Positions 33,767-43,171 of a stretch of 64,000 bases of DNA are shown here, one piece after another. How positions within the stretch are numbered: the first letter of the stretch is position 1; each line of letters begins with the position of its first letter. Source of the stretch: CAWEQW01 sp963811365 (GTDB lineage Bacteria > Actinomycetota > Actinomycetes > Propionibacteriales > Nocardioidaceae); the NCBI GenBank assembly GCA_963811365.1, contig CAWEQW010000002.1:496001-560000 (forward strand), written 5' to 3'. A model generated the notes under the pieces. It was not told where the DNA came from. It did not search any database and was given only the letters and a program-made list of their open reading frames with translations. The position numbers were made by a program, and so were the translations under genes.

Positions 33767-35023
33767 ATGAACGAGCAGAACTCCTCTGACGGCGGCGAGC
33801 AGCCGCGCGGATCCTCGGCGCCGCCTGAGCCGCCCCCTGAGCCTCGGTCTGCTCCACCGCCTGCTCCGCCACCGCCTGCTCCGCCACCGCCGGCGGCACC
33901 TCCCGCACGGCCGTTCGCGACCGCACCGCCGCCGGGACCGCCCGCGGGTCCACCTCCCTGGGCGCCCGCCGCTCCATCTTCGACGATGCCCCCGTGGCCC
34001 CCGCCGTCGCCGAGGTGGCCGCCCCCCGCGCCGTGGGCGCCGCCGCGTCCGGCGTTCCCGCACGCCGAGCCCCGGCCCTACCACCAGATGCTGCGGACCT
34101 GGACCTACGCGTGGTGGAAGCCGGCGCTGGGGATCCTCGTGGTCATCGTCGGGATGATGATCGTCGCTCCGCTGGTGCTGCTCCCGGTGCTGGCCCTCGG
34201 CGTCGCCGTCGAGGGCGGGCCGTTCGCCGAGAAGTTCCGGCAGGCCCTCACCCTGCAGACCGTGGACCCCGCCGCGCTGCTGTATCTCAACCTGGTCCTC
34301 GGGTCGATGATCCTCGTCACCTGGTTCGTGATGCGGGTGATCCACCAGCTCCGCCCACGCTGGCTGGCCTCTGTGCGCCCGAAGATCCGGTGGCGGTTCT
34401 TCTTCGCGTGCCTGGGCCTGGCCGCGGTGGCACTGGTCGCGCAGGTTCTGGTGGGCTCCCTGCTGCCCGGGCAGCAGCAGGACATGGGGGGCAGGCTCAA
34501 CGACTTCACCGCCTCCACGTTGGCGATCGCGGCGGTGGTGATCCTCACCACGCCGTTGCAGGCCGCGGGGGAGGAGTACGTCTTCCGGGGATACCTGTTG
34601 CAGGCGGTCGGGTCGCTGTTCGGCAACAGGTGGGTGGCGATCCTCACGACGTCGGTGGTCTTCGCGCTCGCCCACGGCGTACAGAACCCGCCGCTGTTCT
34701 TCGACCGGTTCATGTTCGGGCTGATCGCCGGCTGGCTCGTGACCCGCACCGGTGGTCTCGAGGCCGGGATCGCGATGCACATCCTGAACAACTTCCTGGC
34801 GTTCGGCGCCGCCATCGCCTTCGGCAACCTGACCCAGTCCCTGACGGTGTCCGAGGTGAGCTGGTGGAACATCGTGCTGACCCTGACGCAGTCGGGGATC
34901 TACGCCGTCCTGGTGCTCTGGCTGGCTCGGCGGATGCGGCTCGAGACGCACACCCGGCCGCCCGGCGGCGTCCCCGTGCACCCCTCAGCGGGGCTCGGCG
35001 AACCGCTGCCGTCTGGGGCCTGA
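33767..35023 (+). CDS. CPBP-family intramembrane glutamic protease with a proline-rich N-terminus
   Basis: This 418-residue protein has a long Pro-rich cytoplasmic N-terminus (about residues 1-100, with PPPAPPPPAPPPPAAPP), then about eight membrane helices. The CPBP (CAAX protease and bacteriocin-processing) motifs are GEEYVFRG (about residue 269), FALAHG and HILNN. The catalytic glutamates and histidines are therefore present. Family roles range from prenyl-protein processing to peptide maturation; the target here is unknown. The ATG at 33767 has GGCGGAGG about eight bases upstream. It lies 19 bases after gltX, so it may be in the same operon. Confidence 0.9.
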   Translation: MNEQNSSDGGEQPRGSSAPPEPPPEPRSAPPPAPPPPAPPPPAAPPARPFATAPPPGPPAGPPPWAPAAPSSTMPPWPPPSPRWPPPAPWAPPRPAFPHAEPRPYHQMLRTWTYAWWKPALGILVVIVGMMIVAPLVLLPVLALGVAVEGGPFAEKFRQALTLQTVDPAALLYLNLVLGSMILVTWFVMRVIHQLRPRWLASVRPKIRWRFFFACLGLAAVALVAQVLVGSLLPGQQQDMGGRLNDFTASTLAIAAVVILTTPLQAAGEEYVFRGYLLQAVGSLFGNRWVAILTTSVVFALAHGVQNPPLFFDRFMFGLIAGWLVTRTGGLEAGIAMHILNNFLAFGAAIAFGNLTQSLTVSEVSWWNIVLTLTQSGIYAVLVLWLARRMRLETHTRPPGGVPVHPSAGLGEPLPSGA

Positions 35024-35101
35024 GCTGACGGTCCGGGCGTTTTGGTGGGGACCGGGAGGGCCGTGTATTCTCAACCGGGCTTCGCAAGAAGTCGCATCCC
35101 A

Positions 35102-35173
35102 TGGGGTATGGGGTAATTGGCAGCCCGACTGGTTCTGGTCCAGTTAGTCTAGGTTCGAGTCCTAGTACCCCAG
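35102..35173 (+). tRNA. tRNA-Gln (CTG)
   Basis: The acceptor stem TGGGGTA (35102-35108) pairs with TACCCCA (35166-35172). The anticodon stem ACTGG/CCAGT encloses loop TTCTGGT, giving anticodon CTG. The T arm CTAGG-TTCGAGT-CCTAG is perfect. The 3' CCA is not encoded. Confidence 0.97.
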
Positions 35174-35220
35174 CGATTTGGACCGCAACTCCGGCACCGC
35201 TAGAGTTTCGTCCGATTCAG

Positions 35221-35293
35221 GCCCCCGTTGTGTAGTGGCCTAGCACGCCGCCCTCTCAAGGCGGTAGCGCGGGTTCGAATCCCGTCGGGGGTA
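35221..35293 (+). tRNA. tRNA-Glu (CTC); integration site of the downstream element
   Basis: The acceptor stem GCCCCCG (35221-35227) pairs with CGGGGGT (35286-35292). The anticodon stem CCGCC/GGCGG encloses CTCTCAA, giving anticodon CTC. The T arm is GCGGG-TTCGAAT-CCCGT. The part from the anticodon loop onward recurs at 43872, so this gene carries attL of an integrated element and remains complete. Confidence 0.97.
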
Positions 35294-35345
35294 CGCAGTC
35301 GAAAAGGGGTCCTGACCAGCGGAAACGCGGGAAGGGGCCCCTTCG

Positions 35346-36567
35346 TCATTGCGGCGCATTCGGACGGCGTTGGCAACAGATTGGCAACAGCAGAAAGAGC
35401 CTTGGCAGCGGATTCGGCCTCGTCGCGCTTCGCGCGCTGTGCGCTGCCTCGGGGCGGCGTCCATCGCCGCGGCGACCTCGTCGAGACGGTCCTCGAACAG
35501 GTGCCCGTAGGTGTCCGAGCGTCATCGTGGCCGAGGCGTGCCCGAGCATCTTCTGAACGACCTTCACGTCGGCGCCGCTCGCGATGGCGAGGCTCGCCGC
35601 GGTGTGCCGCAGCTCGTGGGGGTGCAGGCCGGGTAGCGCCGATCGAGGCTGCAGCGGCGCTGAACGCGGACCGGAACGTGGAGACGCGCAGAGGCTGGTC
35701 GTTGCGGATGCCGCCGAAGACGAGGTCGTCCGGTCCCTTGCCGGCGACGCGGGCGGCAAGTCGTCGACCAGGAAGCTCGGGATCGAGACCTCACGGCGTT
35801 GGTGGGACTTCGGGGTGCCCCAGACGAGCCCCATGCCCTGGACCGGCGTCACCGACTCGACGATTACGGCACGGCGTCGCGTCAGGTCGACTCGCTTCAC
35901 CTTGAGCGCGGCCATCTCACCGAAGCGGACGCCGGTGTAGGCGAGGAAGAGCACGACGAGTCGATACATCTCGTTGGTCCGGGTGTCGAGGCTGCTGTGC
36001 TTGCTCGGGTCGGCCGGGTATCCGCAGGCACGGGCCAGGTCCTCGACCTGGTCGTGAGTCAGGTAGCGCTGCTCGTGCTTGATCGGCGCGCGGCAGGTTC
36101 ACCTTCTCGGCGACGTTGCGAGCAAGGCGCCCGTCCTTGACGGCCATGTCGAGGATCAGCGACAGCACCCGATGGATCTTGCGAACCGATGCGGGGGACT
36201 GCGTCGCGGTCAGCCGCGCGACCCAGCCCTGCACGTCGCCGTGCGAGACGTTCGAGAGCATCACGTGGGCCCACGTCGGCTCGATGTGTTTGCGGATGAT
36301 CCCCGCGTAGCGCTCGTAGCGTCGACGGCTTGATGTGCGTTTGGCCCTCGAGCCACCTGGTGGTCCATTCGCCGACGGTCAGGCGCGCCAAGATGCCGGG
36401 TCGACGAAGGTGCCGGTGACCCGGGAGTTCTCGACTGAGGCGAGGAACCTCTCGGCGTCGACCTTGCGGGCGAAGGTCTTGTTGCGCTGTTCGCCAGATG
36501 GCGTGCGGTAGTGCGCTCGCCACGACATGCGGCCGTCACGCCGCGGCCTTCTCTCGATGCTCGCCAT
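35346..36567 (-). pseudogene. Tyrosine site-specific integrase, frameshifted
   Basis: The N-terminus MASIERRPRRDGRMSWRAHY is the AP2-like arm-binding part. A SAM-like core-binding domain follows (TVGEWTTRWLEGQTHIKPST, then ARLTATQSPASVRKIHRVLS). The catalytic domain keeps the first arginine (AYTGVRFGEMAALKV), HELRHTAASLAIASGADVKV, the histidine in MLGHASATMTL and, after an extra base, DTYGHLFEDRLDEV with the tyrosine. The frame changes about five times, in the linker, between core and catalytic domains and just before the tyrosine. All catalytic residues can be found in one frame or another. It is transcribed toward the tRNA-Glu it integrated into. The C-terminal end is uncertain. Confidence 0.85.
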
Positions 36568-36604
36568 GACTCATGATCCCTCTCGTCGCCGACAGCGGCG
36601 AGGC

Positions 36605-36844
36605 TCAGCGCGGAACCCTGTGGACGACTGGACTGCTCTTCGAGCCACTGGTAGACGTCGCTGCGCCAGTAGCGGACGGTCCGGCCGATCCGGAAGCTGC
36701 TGTGGTCCGGAGCCGAGGTGGCGCTAGTAGCGCAGGGTGGCCACGGGCACGCGGACGAGGTCGGCGACTTCGGTGGAGGGTGAGCAGCTCGTCGTTGGCG
36801 TGCGGTGTTTCAGGTGGGGTGGGACGGTGCGGGGTGGCGGTCAT
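36605..36844 (-). pseudogene. Excisionase / HTH DNA-binding protein, disrupted
   Basis: A MerR-like excisionase-type helix-turn-helix protein can be read across frames: NDELLTLH, then VADLVRVPVATLRY, RHLGSGP, and FRIGRTVRYWRSDVYQWLEEQ. It is the small DNA-binding protein expected upstream of an integrase. Besides two indels, the expected tryptophan codon in RYWRHLG is TAG (36726-36724), a nonsense change. The gene would start at ATG 36844 and run to the integrase. Loss of function is likely. Confidence 0.7.
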
Positions 36845-37059
36845 GGTCGCTTCTCCTTGGTGGGTTGCCGGTGTTCATCGGGCTCGGTGGTTTCCGTTGA
36901 CGTCTACACAGGGCTCGATGGGGGCCTTCGAGCGATCAACTGTGCTGCAGGGGACTCACCACTTTCCTCACCGGATGGCTCACCAGATGGCTCACCGGGC
37001 CTGATTTCCATCGGGGTAGATCTGTGGTGAGGCTCACCGGCCGATGCCGCTGTCCTCGA

Positions 37060-40000
37060 TCAGGAGCGCTCTGGTAGCCGTAGGGCTGACGGTCCGGTGG
37101 CTGCGGTCGCGCGGATGGTTGAGCTGCTCGGTGCCGGCTTGGCTGCGCGTTCGTATTTGTGTTCGGCTTCGGTTGCTGGAGCCAGTCGGCGCGCTCTTGC
37201 TCGACCCGACCCAGGCGGTAGGGATCGGAGGGCGGGTTCGTGGAGGAGGGCATGCACCTGGTGGGTGGCGGCAGTGAGGTCCAGGTCACGTAGCTCCTCG
37301 ATATGGGCCTGGAATCTGGCGACAGTAGGGGTCAGGATCGCCGTAGCCGGCCATGAGGACGCGGCGCTGCTGGTCGCGGTCCAGGGCGACTCGTAGGTCT
37401 TGTTCGGTCGGCCCAGGCGGCGCGCAGGTCGGCTCAGCGCGACGTGAAGGGGGCGGTGGGGGGCGTACCGGTCGAGGTCCTCGGCCTGGCGCACGTGGGC
37501 GGCGTGGGCGGGTCCGAGGTCGGCCCGGTCGCGGCCGAAGGTCTCGACCCAGACCTGGCGGGCCTCGTCGAGGTTCTCGGCGACCAGGTGGGCCATGTTG
37601 TCCTCGCGGCCGCGGGTCATCGCGACGTAGGCCGCGGCGGCGGAGGTGTGCTCGCCGAGGAGCGAGGTGGCCGGTGTCGGTGGTCTCGCCCTGGGCGCCG
37701 TAGACGGTGGTGGCGTAGGCGAGCTCGACGTGCTCGCGCACGTAGCGCGGCCGGGAGGGACCGCGAGCCGGCGCGCGCGTCGCCGCGTGACGGTGAGGGT
37801 GCCGTCGGGGTCGACGGCGGTGACGGTCCAGGTGTCGCGGTTGGCGACTCCGAGGTCGCGGTCGTTGCGGCGGGTGGCGACGCGGTCGCCGACGCCGAGG
37901 CGCTCACCCGCGCTCGTGACGACTGCGCGGCGGTCATCGACGTAGCCGGCGGCGACGAGCCGGTCGCGGATCGCGCCGTTGAGCGCGGCGACTTGTTCGC
38001 GGGTGTCGGCCATCACCAGCACCCCGCGCTGGCTGGCCTGGCTGGCGAGGGTCGCTCGGCGGTGGCGAGGTCGGCGAGGGCCTGGGTGCGTTCGGCCTCG
38101 GTGGGGTAGCAGGCCGACCTGGCCGCGCGTCCACGAGGGTGTCGAAGACCTCGCCGGCGGCGTACCCCCGTACGCATCGCGAGGCTGAGCTCGGCGTACT
38201 GCGGGGTCGGTGAACCGGTGGACGACGTCGAGGGGCACGCACGGTCTCGGGGCGGGCCCAGCGGGCGGCGAGGTCGAGGACGCCGCCGCGGCCGACGGCG
38301 GGGAGCTGGTGCCGGTCACCCACGAACGCGACCCGGCGCCTGGGTCTCGTCGGCGAGGGTGAGCAGGGCGCGGGCGGTGTCCTGGTCGAGCATCCCGGCC
38401 TCGTCGACGAGCAGCAGGTCACCGGGTCGCAGCGACGCGCGTCCGCGACGCGGGGTCGACGGTCGTCGCGGGTCCAGCGGCCGTCGTCGTCCCACCGGCA
38501 GCCGTGCTGGTGCGCCAGCCAGGCCGCCGAGAACGCGGCGGTGCCGATCTCGCCGGGCGGCGACCTCGGCTGCCTTCAGCGTCGGGGTCACCACGACCAT
38601 CCGGTGCCGCTGCTCGGCCAGCAGCGTCGCCGGGCGGCGGCGAGCGTGGTGGTCTTGCCGGCTCCGGCCGCGCCCTCGACAACGAGAAGCTGGGCGCTCC
38701 CGGCGAGCGGCGGCGACGGCCGCCTGCTGCGCGAGATCCAGACCGTCGGGCCCTGCGTCGGGCCCTGCGTCGGGTCGAGGGTCGGCGAACGCGGCACGTG
38801 GGCGGGCTGCTCGGCGCGAGCGATGAGCCGGGTGACGAGGTCGGCCTCGACGGCCAGGACCTCGGGAGAGGTCAGGGCGCGGATGTGCTCGGGCACGTCG
38901 GCGCGGTCGAGCAGCGGCACGCACGCCGCGAGCGGCGCGGGCGGTGAGGTCTTCGGCGAGCTCGATCCGGACCGCGGCGTCGGCCACGAGGCCGGTGCCG
39001 GCGATCCGCTGCTCGACCTCGCCGCGGATGTCGGCGGCGTTCCATGCCGACCGCCGCGCCCCCAAGCCGGGACAGCACCACCTCGACCGCCTGCGTCGCG
39101 GTCGAGCGGCCCGACCCGCGGGGTGCCGGCCACGATGCGGGAGTCCGACCTGGTGCGGGTCGCGGTAGCCGAGGGCGTGCAGCTCCTCGTTCCACCGTGC
39201 CGACCAGCGCGGCGCCGTCGGTCGGGACGACCTTGTCGGGGCGCGCCTGCGCCCAGGCACGGCGGTCCCACGCCCGCCGCAAGCCCCGGCCCGGGCTCCG
39301 GCGCCGGGGTTCGCCGCCCGCCACTCGGCCTCGTAGCGGTCGAGGTTGCGGCCGATCTGCGCGGCGCGCGCACTGAACCGCCCACGTAGCGGCGCGAGCT
39401 CGGCCATCTCGCCCGTGGCCGGGTCCAGGGTGAACCCGTGTGCGGCGAGCGCGGCCCGGAAGTCGGGGTCGGTGATGACGGCGGCGTGGCCGATGCCGTT
39501 GATCGCGTCGAGGCTGTCGCGCGACCCCGACGGTGTGCAGGCCCCGCCAGTCGCCGGCGGCGAAGACCCGGGCGTTGATCTGGAGGTGCAGGTGTCGGTG
39601 CGGGTCACCGGCCCGGGAGGTGTAGTGCCGCACCACGACCGCCTCGATCCGGTCGACCGGGACCTGGACCTGGCGGCCCCGCGGCCCGACCCGGGTGGTG
39701 ACGTGCTCGGCGACCCAGCCGATGATCTGCTCGGCCGCGCCGGTCCTGCGCCGCGTCGTAGGCCGTCGGCGATGTCCGGGTGCAGCGCGGCGGCCAGGGA
39801 CCAGGTCTTGGGTCCGTTGACCACGACCTCCACGAACCGCAGCGCCGTTCGCGTCGGTGCGCAGCCGCCCCTTCGCGGCACCGGTCTCGGGGTCGTAGCC
39901 GGCGACCCAGGGCTCGTAGCTCTCACCGGCGAGGCTCCCTGCCGTGCGGACACGACCGTCCAGTGGTGAGGCGACGTAGCGGGTCGGCGACGCCGGTGCC

Positions 40001-40088
40001 CTCGGCCAGGTAGTAGTCATCGGCCCGGGAGCGGTCGGCCTCGACGTAGGTACGCGCAGCAGCGGCGTGCTCCGCGGTAGAACTTCAT
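37060..40088 (-). pseudogene. MobF-family relaxase/helicase (TrwC/TraA-like), many frameshifts
   Basis: A conjugative relaxase of about 1000 residues can be followed across changing frames. It starts MKFYRGA at ATG 40088, continues as RTYVEADRSRADDYYLAEG, and carries the three-histidine metal site in HYTSRAGDPHRHLHLQINAR. The C-terminal helicase part has the Walker A motif EGAAGAGKTTTLAAA and Walker B LLLVDEAGMLDQDTARALL, then TAFVGDRHQLPAVGRGG-like sequence in another frame. Frame changes occur every 100-300 bases; I count well over ten. The protein would nick oriT and unwind the element for transfer. Given all motifs are kept, dense sequencing indels are a real alternative to decay. Confidence 0.8.
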
Positions 40089-40503
40089 CCCACCATGCAT
40101 GATCTAGTCACCGCCAACGACATTCCAACAACTAGCCCGAGAAATGACTCATCGGGCCGCCCGAAGGGCGACCCGACTCACCTACTTTCGTAGCATGCGT
40201 GCCGACGGTTTTGGCCTCTGATCGATCGTGACTTTCGGGTTTTCCGGGCGAGATTCTTGGTGCCGTCGAGAGCCAACGTCAGTCATTCGCAAAGGGACGT
40301 CCGGTGAGTGCTGTGAGGGCATCGTCGGTGTCGTCAGATCTGCGAGCTCAGAGGCGAACTGGTCTCCGGGGGGGTACGGCCCCGTACGGGTCTCACCAAG
40401 GGCCTCTCCCACGGGTACGCGGCCCCGGCGCGGGGTGCCTTACGGCACGGCCACGAACGCACGCTCATGCCGAGATGAGGATGCTTGTCCACGGTGACTT
40501 GGC
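40089..40503. other. Gene-free stretch upstream of the relaxase
   Basis: No convincing coding region was found. It holds a minus-strand RNA hairpin (40153-40175) and a relatively AT-rich part (40085-40300). The short open frames here have no recognisable product. Confidence 0.5.
40153..40175 (-). promoter_or_regulatory. UUCG-capped hairpin before the relaxase start
   Basis: On the minus strand CGGGTCGCCC and GGGCGGCCCG pair around a UUCG-type loop, 65 bases before the relaxase ATG. There is no T-run; it may be a leader structure controlling the relaxase mRNA. Confidence 0.4.
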
Positions 40504-40603
40504 CCGGGACGTCATACGGTCTGGTCGTTATCGCAGCCACTGCGCATGACGTCCCGGACAACGTCATGCGCTCTGGTCGTTGTCGCAGCCACATCGCATG
40601 ACG
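40504..40603. repeat. Paired 43-bp inverted-repeat units, candidate oriT
   Basis: Two related 43-bp units (40509-40551 and 40561-40603, period 52) share TCTGGTCGTT and TCGCAGCCAC in their centres. The first lies in a perfect 12-bp inverted repeat (CCGGGACGTCAT with ATGACGTCCCGG, 40504-40557); the second has perfect 9-bp arms (CGTCATGCG with CGCATGACG). They lie about 420 bases upstream of the relaxase start, where an origin of transfer is expected. No nic site is known, so the call is tentative. Confidence 0.5.
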
Positions 40604-40780
40604 GCAAGCACGAGTCGTGCGCTCATCAGCGATGAGGGCGGGCTGGACCGGCACTTGGGGAAGATCGCCGGCGCCTGGTACGGAGGAAGTTCCCGAGGTG
40701 ACCCCGACGGACGGCGAACCTGGGGACAGCGCGCACATCTGCCGCCATCCGAGCGGAGATGCCGATGTGAGGTCGCAGAG

Positions 40781-41114
40781 TCAGAAGCGAAACTCGAGCG
40801 TTTCTTCCATGTGTTCGGCCGAATCCGAGGAACGTCGTCATCGGCCACGGCGGGGAGTCAGCGCGGCCCGACCACGTCATGTGCACCAGGGCGACCCGCT
40901 CGTCAGCGGTCTCCACAAGCACCTCGTCCTGAGGTATGCCCCGAGCGATGACGCGCAGGTCGAGGCCGTGCAGCGGGTGATCGGGGCTCACCTCTCGTAG
41001 GAGTTCAGCACGCAGCCGCTCGGCTTCCTCACCCTCGCCACGCACGTCGCGGAGTGGGTCGGAGAACTCGTATTGCTCGGTCCAGGTCACGTGCTGAACG
41101 ATAGGGGGAAGCAT
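40781..41114 (-). CDS. Hypothetical protein on the element, one probable indel
   Basis: A coding-like stretch begins MLPPIVQHVTWTEQYEFSDP and continues RDVRGEGEEAERLRAELLRE, HPLHGLDLRVIARGIPQDEV, VALVHMTWSGRADSPPWPMT. A frame change then gives a natural-looking end EETLEFRF and TGA (40783-40781). The pattern of a short acidic N-terminus, a beta-rich middle and the TWSGR...PPWP block recalls a small actinobacterial family of unknown function that I cannot name. No membrane segment or signal is present. ATG 41114 is the first plausible start. The frame length is not a multiple of three, so one indel lies near 40815. Confidence 0.55.
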
Positions 41115-41240
41115 CCGCGCATGCCGCGGTGGTTCCTTGCGCGGCCAAACCGCCCGCCTACGGGGCGAAGGTTCCTGCGTGGATCGCCGACACCAGCTCG
41201 ACACCACGGACCGCCATGCGGCGCACCCTGCGCGGGGCCC

Positions 41241-41325
41241 GTCCGGACATGTCGCAGATAGCGTTCGCTGCGGCCATCCGGACGTGCCGCATAACGTGCG
41301 CATGCGGCCGTGCGGATCTGCCGCA
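41241..41325. repeat. Left array of a 13-bp motif (three units, about 35-bp period)
   Basis: The motif CGGAYNTGYCGCA occurs at 41244 (CGGACATGTCGCA), 41279 (CGGACGTGCCGCA) and 41313 (CGGATCTGCCGCA). Spacings are 35 and 34 bp. It lies upstream of the UPF0158 gene and is the inverse of the right array at 41943-42105. Confidence 0.75.
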
Positions 41326-41401
41326 AGCAGGTTGGCCTTCTCGCCGTCCGCTCGTCGGCCCTTGGCCTCGCTTCGGGGCTGGCTGTGGCCGGCTCTGGTC
41401 A

Positions 41402-41407
41402 TACGCT
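41402..41407 (+). promoter_or_regulatory. -10 box of the UPF0158 gene (TACGCT)
   Basis: TACGCT, six bases, then GTG 41414; leaderless arrangement. It lies 77 bases after the left motif array. Confidence 0.6.
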
Positions 41408-41413
41408 TAGTCG

Positions 41414-41884
41414 GTGCTCGACCTGGACGCCATCGACGTCGATGAGATCGCCACCGCGCTCGCAGACCAGACCGACTACGAACACCGATGGCTGATCGAC
41501 CCAAGGACCGGTGAGGTCGCCTTCTGGACCAGCGACACCGGCATCGACGGTGAGAACCCCGTCGAGCTCGACGAGCTGGACCTGATGGTGATCGACCCCC
41601 TTCCGCCCTACGTCTGGTACCAGGACATGGTCGACTTCGCCGACGGCATCAGCGACCACGCCGCCGGTACTGCCCTGCACCGCTCGCTGCAGGGCAAGGG
41701 CGCGTTCCGGCGGTTCAAGAACGAGTTGTACCAACGCCATCCCGAGCTGATCTCGGTCTGGCATGCCTTCCGCGATGCCCGGGCGCGGTCCCGCGCCGTG
41801 CGCTGGTTGGCCGATCAGGGACTGATCGACGAAGCCGCCGTCGAACGGTTCGAGCAAGCGCAGCAGCGCCCCGACCTGCCGTAG
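41414..41884 (+). CDS. UPF0158-family protein
   Basis: This 156-residue acidic protein matches UPF0158 in layout: an N-terminal LDAIDVDEIATALADQT, a beta segment IDPRTGEVAFWTSD, then PLPPYVWYQDMVDFADGIS, a helical LQGKGAFRRFKNELYQRHPE and WHAFRDARARSRAVRWLADQ. The family's molecular function is unknown. The gene is intact, starts with a leaderless GTG at 41414, and is flanked on both sides by inverted arrays of a 13-bp motif. This setting, on a mobile element where the core transfer genes are broken, suggests it is regulated cargo. No signal peptide or membrane helix is present. Confidence 0.8.
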   Translation: MLDLDAIDVDEIATALADQTDYEHRWLIDPRTGEVAFWTSDTGIDGENPVELDELDLMVIDPLPPYVWYQDMVDFADGISDHAAGTALHRSLQGKGAFRRFKNELYQRHPELISVWHAFRDARARSRAVRWLADQGLIDEAAVERFEQAQQRPDLP

Positions 41885-41942
41885 CGACGCCCCGAGGCTG
41901 CCCCCGAGGATCACCTCACCGTCGCCCGTCGGCCCACCCGGA

Positions 41943-42105
41943 TTGCGGCAGAGTCGGGGCGAGCGTAGCCGCCCTCAATGCGGCAGAGTCGGGCGAGCGT
42001 AGCCGAGCGTAGCCGTCAATGCGGCAGAGTCGGCGGCCGATCGCGTAGCCGCCCTCAATGCGGCAGATCCGCGCGCGCTGACGCGCACACTATGCGGCAG
42101 ATCCG
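41943..42105. repeat. Right array of the 13-bp motif (five units)
   Basis: TGCGGCAGA followed by GTCGG or TCCG starts at 41944, 41979, 42020, 42059 and 42093 (spacings 35, 41, 39, 34). The first three units share GCGTAGCC in their spacers. Unit four, TGCGGCAGATCCG, is the exact inverse of the left-array unit at 41313. Confidence 0.8.
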
Positions 42106-42131
42106 GACGTGGGGCACGGCACAATGGACGA

Positions 42132-42529
42132 TCACGACGCGACGATCTCAACCTCAAACCCTTGCGTGTTCTCCAAGAACAGCGCGCGATGTGAAGGCCC
42201 TCCGGCGTTCGGGTATTGGTCCGCAAAGAGTTCGCGCCAACCGTGCGCGCTCGCTTCCTCTCGCATGCGGTCCAGCGCACCCGCATCCGCGTCCGGACAG
42301 TTGACGGCGAGGTGGTTGAGGCCAGCACGCAGGCGGTCATGTGCGCCCTGCTTCACGTCGGGCGACTGCTCCAGCACGATGTACGTGCCATCTGGATGCA
42401 CCCACGTGCGGCCCTGTTCCCAAGTGTCTGCAGTGCGCCAGCCGAGCGTCTCAGAAGCCAGTGCCACCCCTCCGCTGCTGTCTCAACATCAGCAGTCCAC
42501 AATTCGACGTGGTGGAGGGCGGCTCGCAT
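42132..42529 (-). CDS. VOC-family (glyoxalase-like) protein with one indel
   Basis: A protein of about 130 residues in the vicinal-oxygen-chelate fold. The N-terminal part MRAALHHVELWTADVETAAE is in one frame; after an indel near 42460 the rest reads SETLGWRTADTWEQGRTWVH, YIVLEQSPDV, AGLNHLAVNCPDADA and PSHRALFLENTQGFEVEIVA. The metal-ligand histidine of HHVEL and glutamate of FEVEIVA are kept. Substrate is unknown; family members include lyases and resistance proteins. It lies on the same strand as, and 72 bases downstream of, the nucleotidyltransferase gene. Confidence 0.75.
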
Positions 42530-42601
42530 GCCGCCGACCGTACCGGCTCGGGGCGACACATCCGGATCTCGGCAGATGAGTGCGCTTCCGATCGGGGCCG
42601 G

Positions 42602-43171
42602 TCAGCTTGGCTTGCGGCTCTCAAGCCATGAATCGGCGTACTCCCTGGCGACACCGTGCTGGTCGGCAACGGTTCCGAGGCGCCGTCTGACCTCTTCGAG
42701 GTCGACAAGGTGATCGTCGATGAGGGCGCTGACGAAGTTGATGTCCTTCTCGCGGAAGGCGATGAGCTTCGCCGCGCAGAGGTCCTCCTTGTCGAGGCAC
42801 CAGCCGGTGAATCGCGGCGATCCCGCTGGTGCGGCGGTGTTGGCGTTCTGCACCTTGACGAGGCGCTCACGCCATCCTTCGGGTAGGACAGTGGTGTCGA
42901 GGTCTACTCCGTCGATGCTGAAGCCGTGGAGCTCTTCGAAGGGAGAGAACTCTCCCGCCACTCCTTCGATGAGATCGGCAAGACGCGCAGTCTCGGCGTT
43001 TGTGTCGGCGATCGGGAGGATGTCCACCTCGATCGACATCGTCGCCGCGGCGGGAAGCTGCGACTCGTCGTAGGTCCCGAGGATCGCCTGCGAGCCGACG
43101 ACGATCACCTCCGAGTGCTGGATGATCTGGCAGGCGGTTCGGATCGCGTGCTCGAGTTGATCGCGTCGCAT
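42602..43171 (-). CDS. Nucleotidyltransferase-like protein, putative toxin (DUF6036-like)
   Basis: This 189-residue protein has a nucleotidyltransferase-like core: EVIVVGSQAILGTYDESQLP for the G-S motif, and MSIEVDILPIADTNAE with the acidic pair, then FSIDGVDLDTTVLPEGWRER and FTGWCLDKEDLCAAKLIAFR. These features match the DUF6036/AbiEii-like group, in which related proteins are toxins of abortive-infection or toxin-antitoxin systems. Its ATG at 43171 overlaps the stop of the XRE gene (TGATG), so the two are made together. The gene is intact. Toxin function is inferred from family and pairing. Confidence 0.75.
   Translation of the reverse strand: MRRDQLEHAIRTACQIIQHSEVIVVGSQAILGTYDESQLPAAATMSIEVDILPIADTNAETARLADLIEGVAGEFSPFEELHGFSIDGVDLDTTVLPEGWRERLVKVQNANTAAPAGSPRFTGWCLDKEDLCAAKLIAFREKDINFVSALIDDHLVDLEEVRRRLGTVADQHGVAREYADSWLESRKPS

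Noticed and set aside
35240..35464. Short minus-strand ORF across tRNA-Glu
   Set aside because: It is antisense to a tRNA and is a common false call beside integrases.
40228..40497. Plus-strand ORF of 89 codons in the gap before the relaxase
   Set aside because: No ribosome site, no recognisable protein and its sequence overlaps the structured region; not supported.
41943..42105. Possible CRISPR array
   Set aside because: Units are only about 13-15 bp and spacing varies (34-41 bp); spacers share sequence and no cas genes are present.
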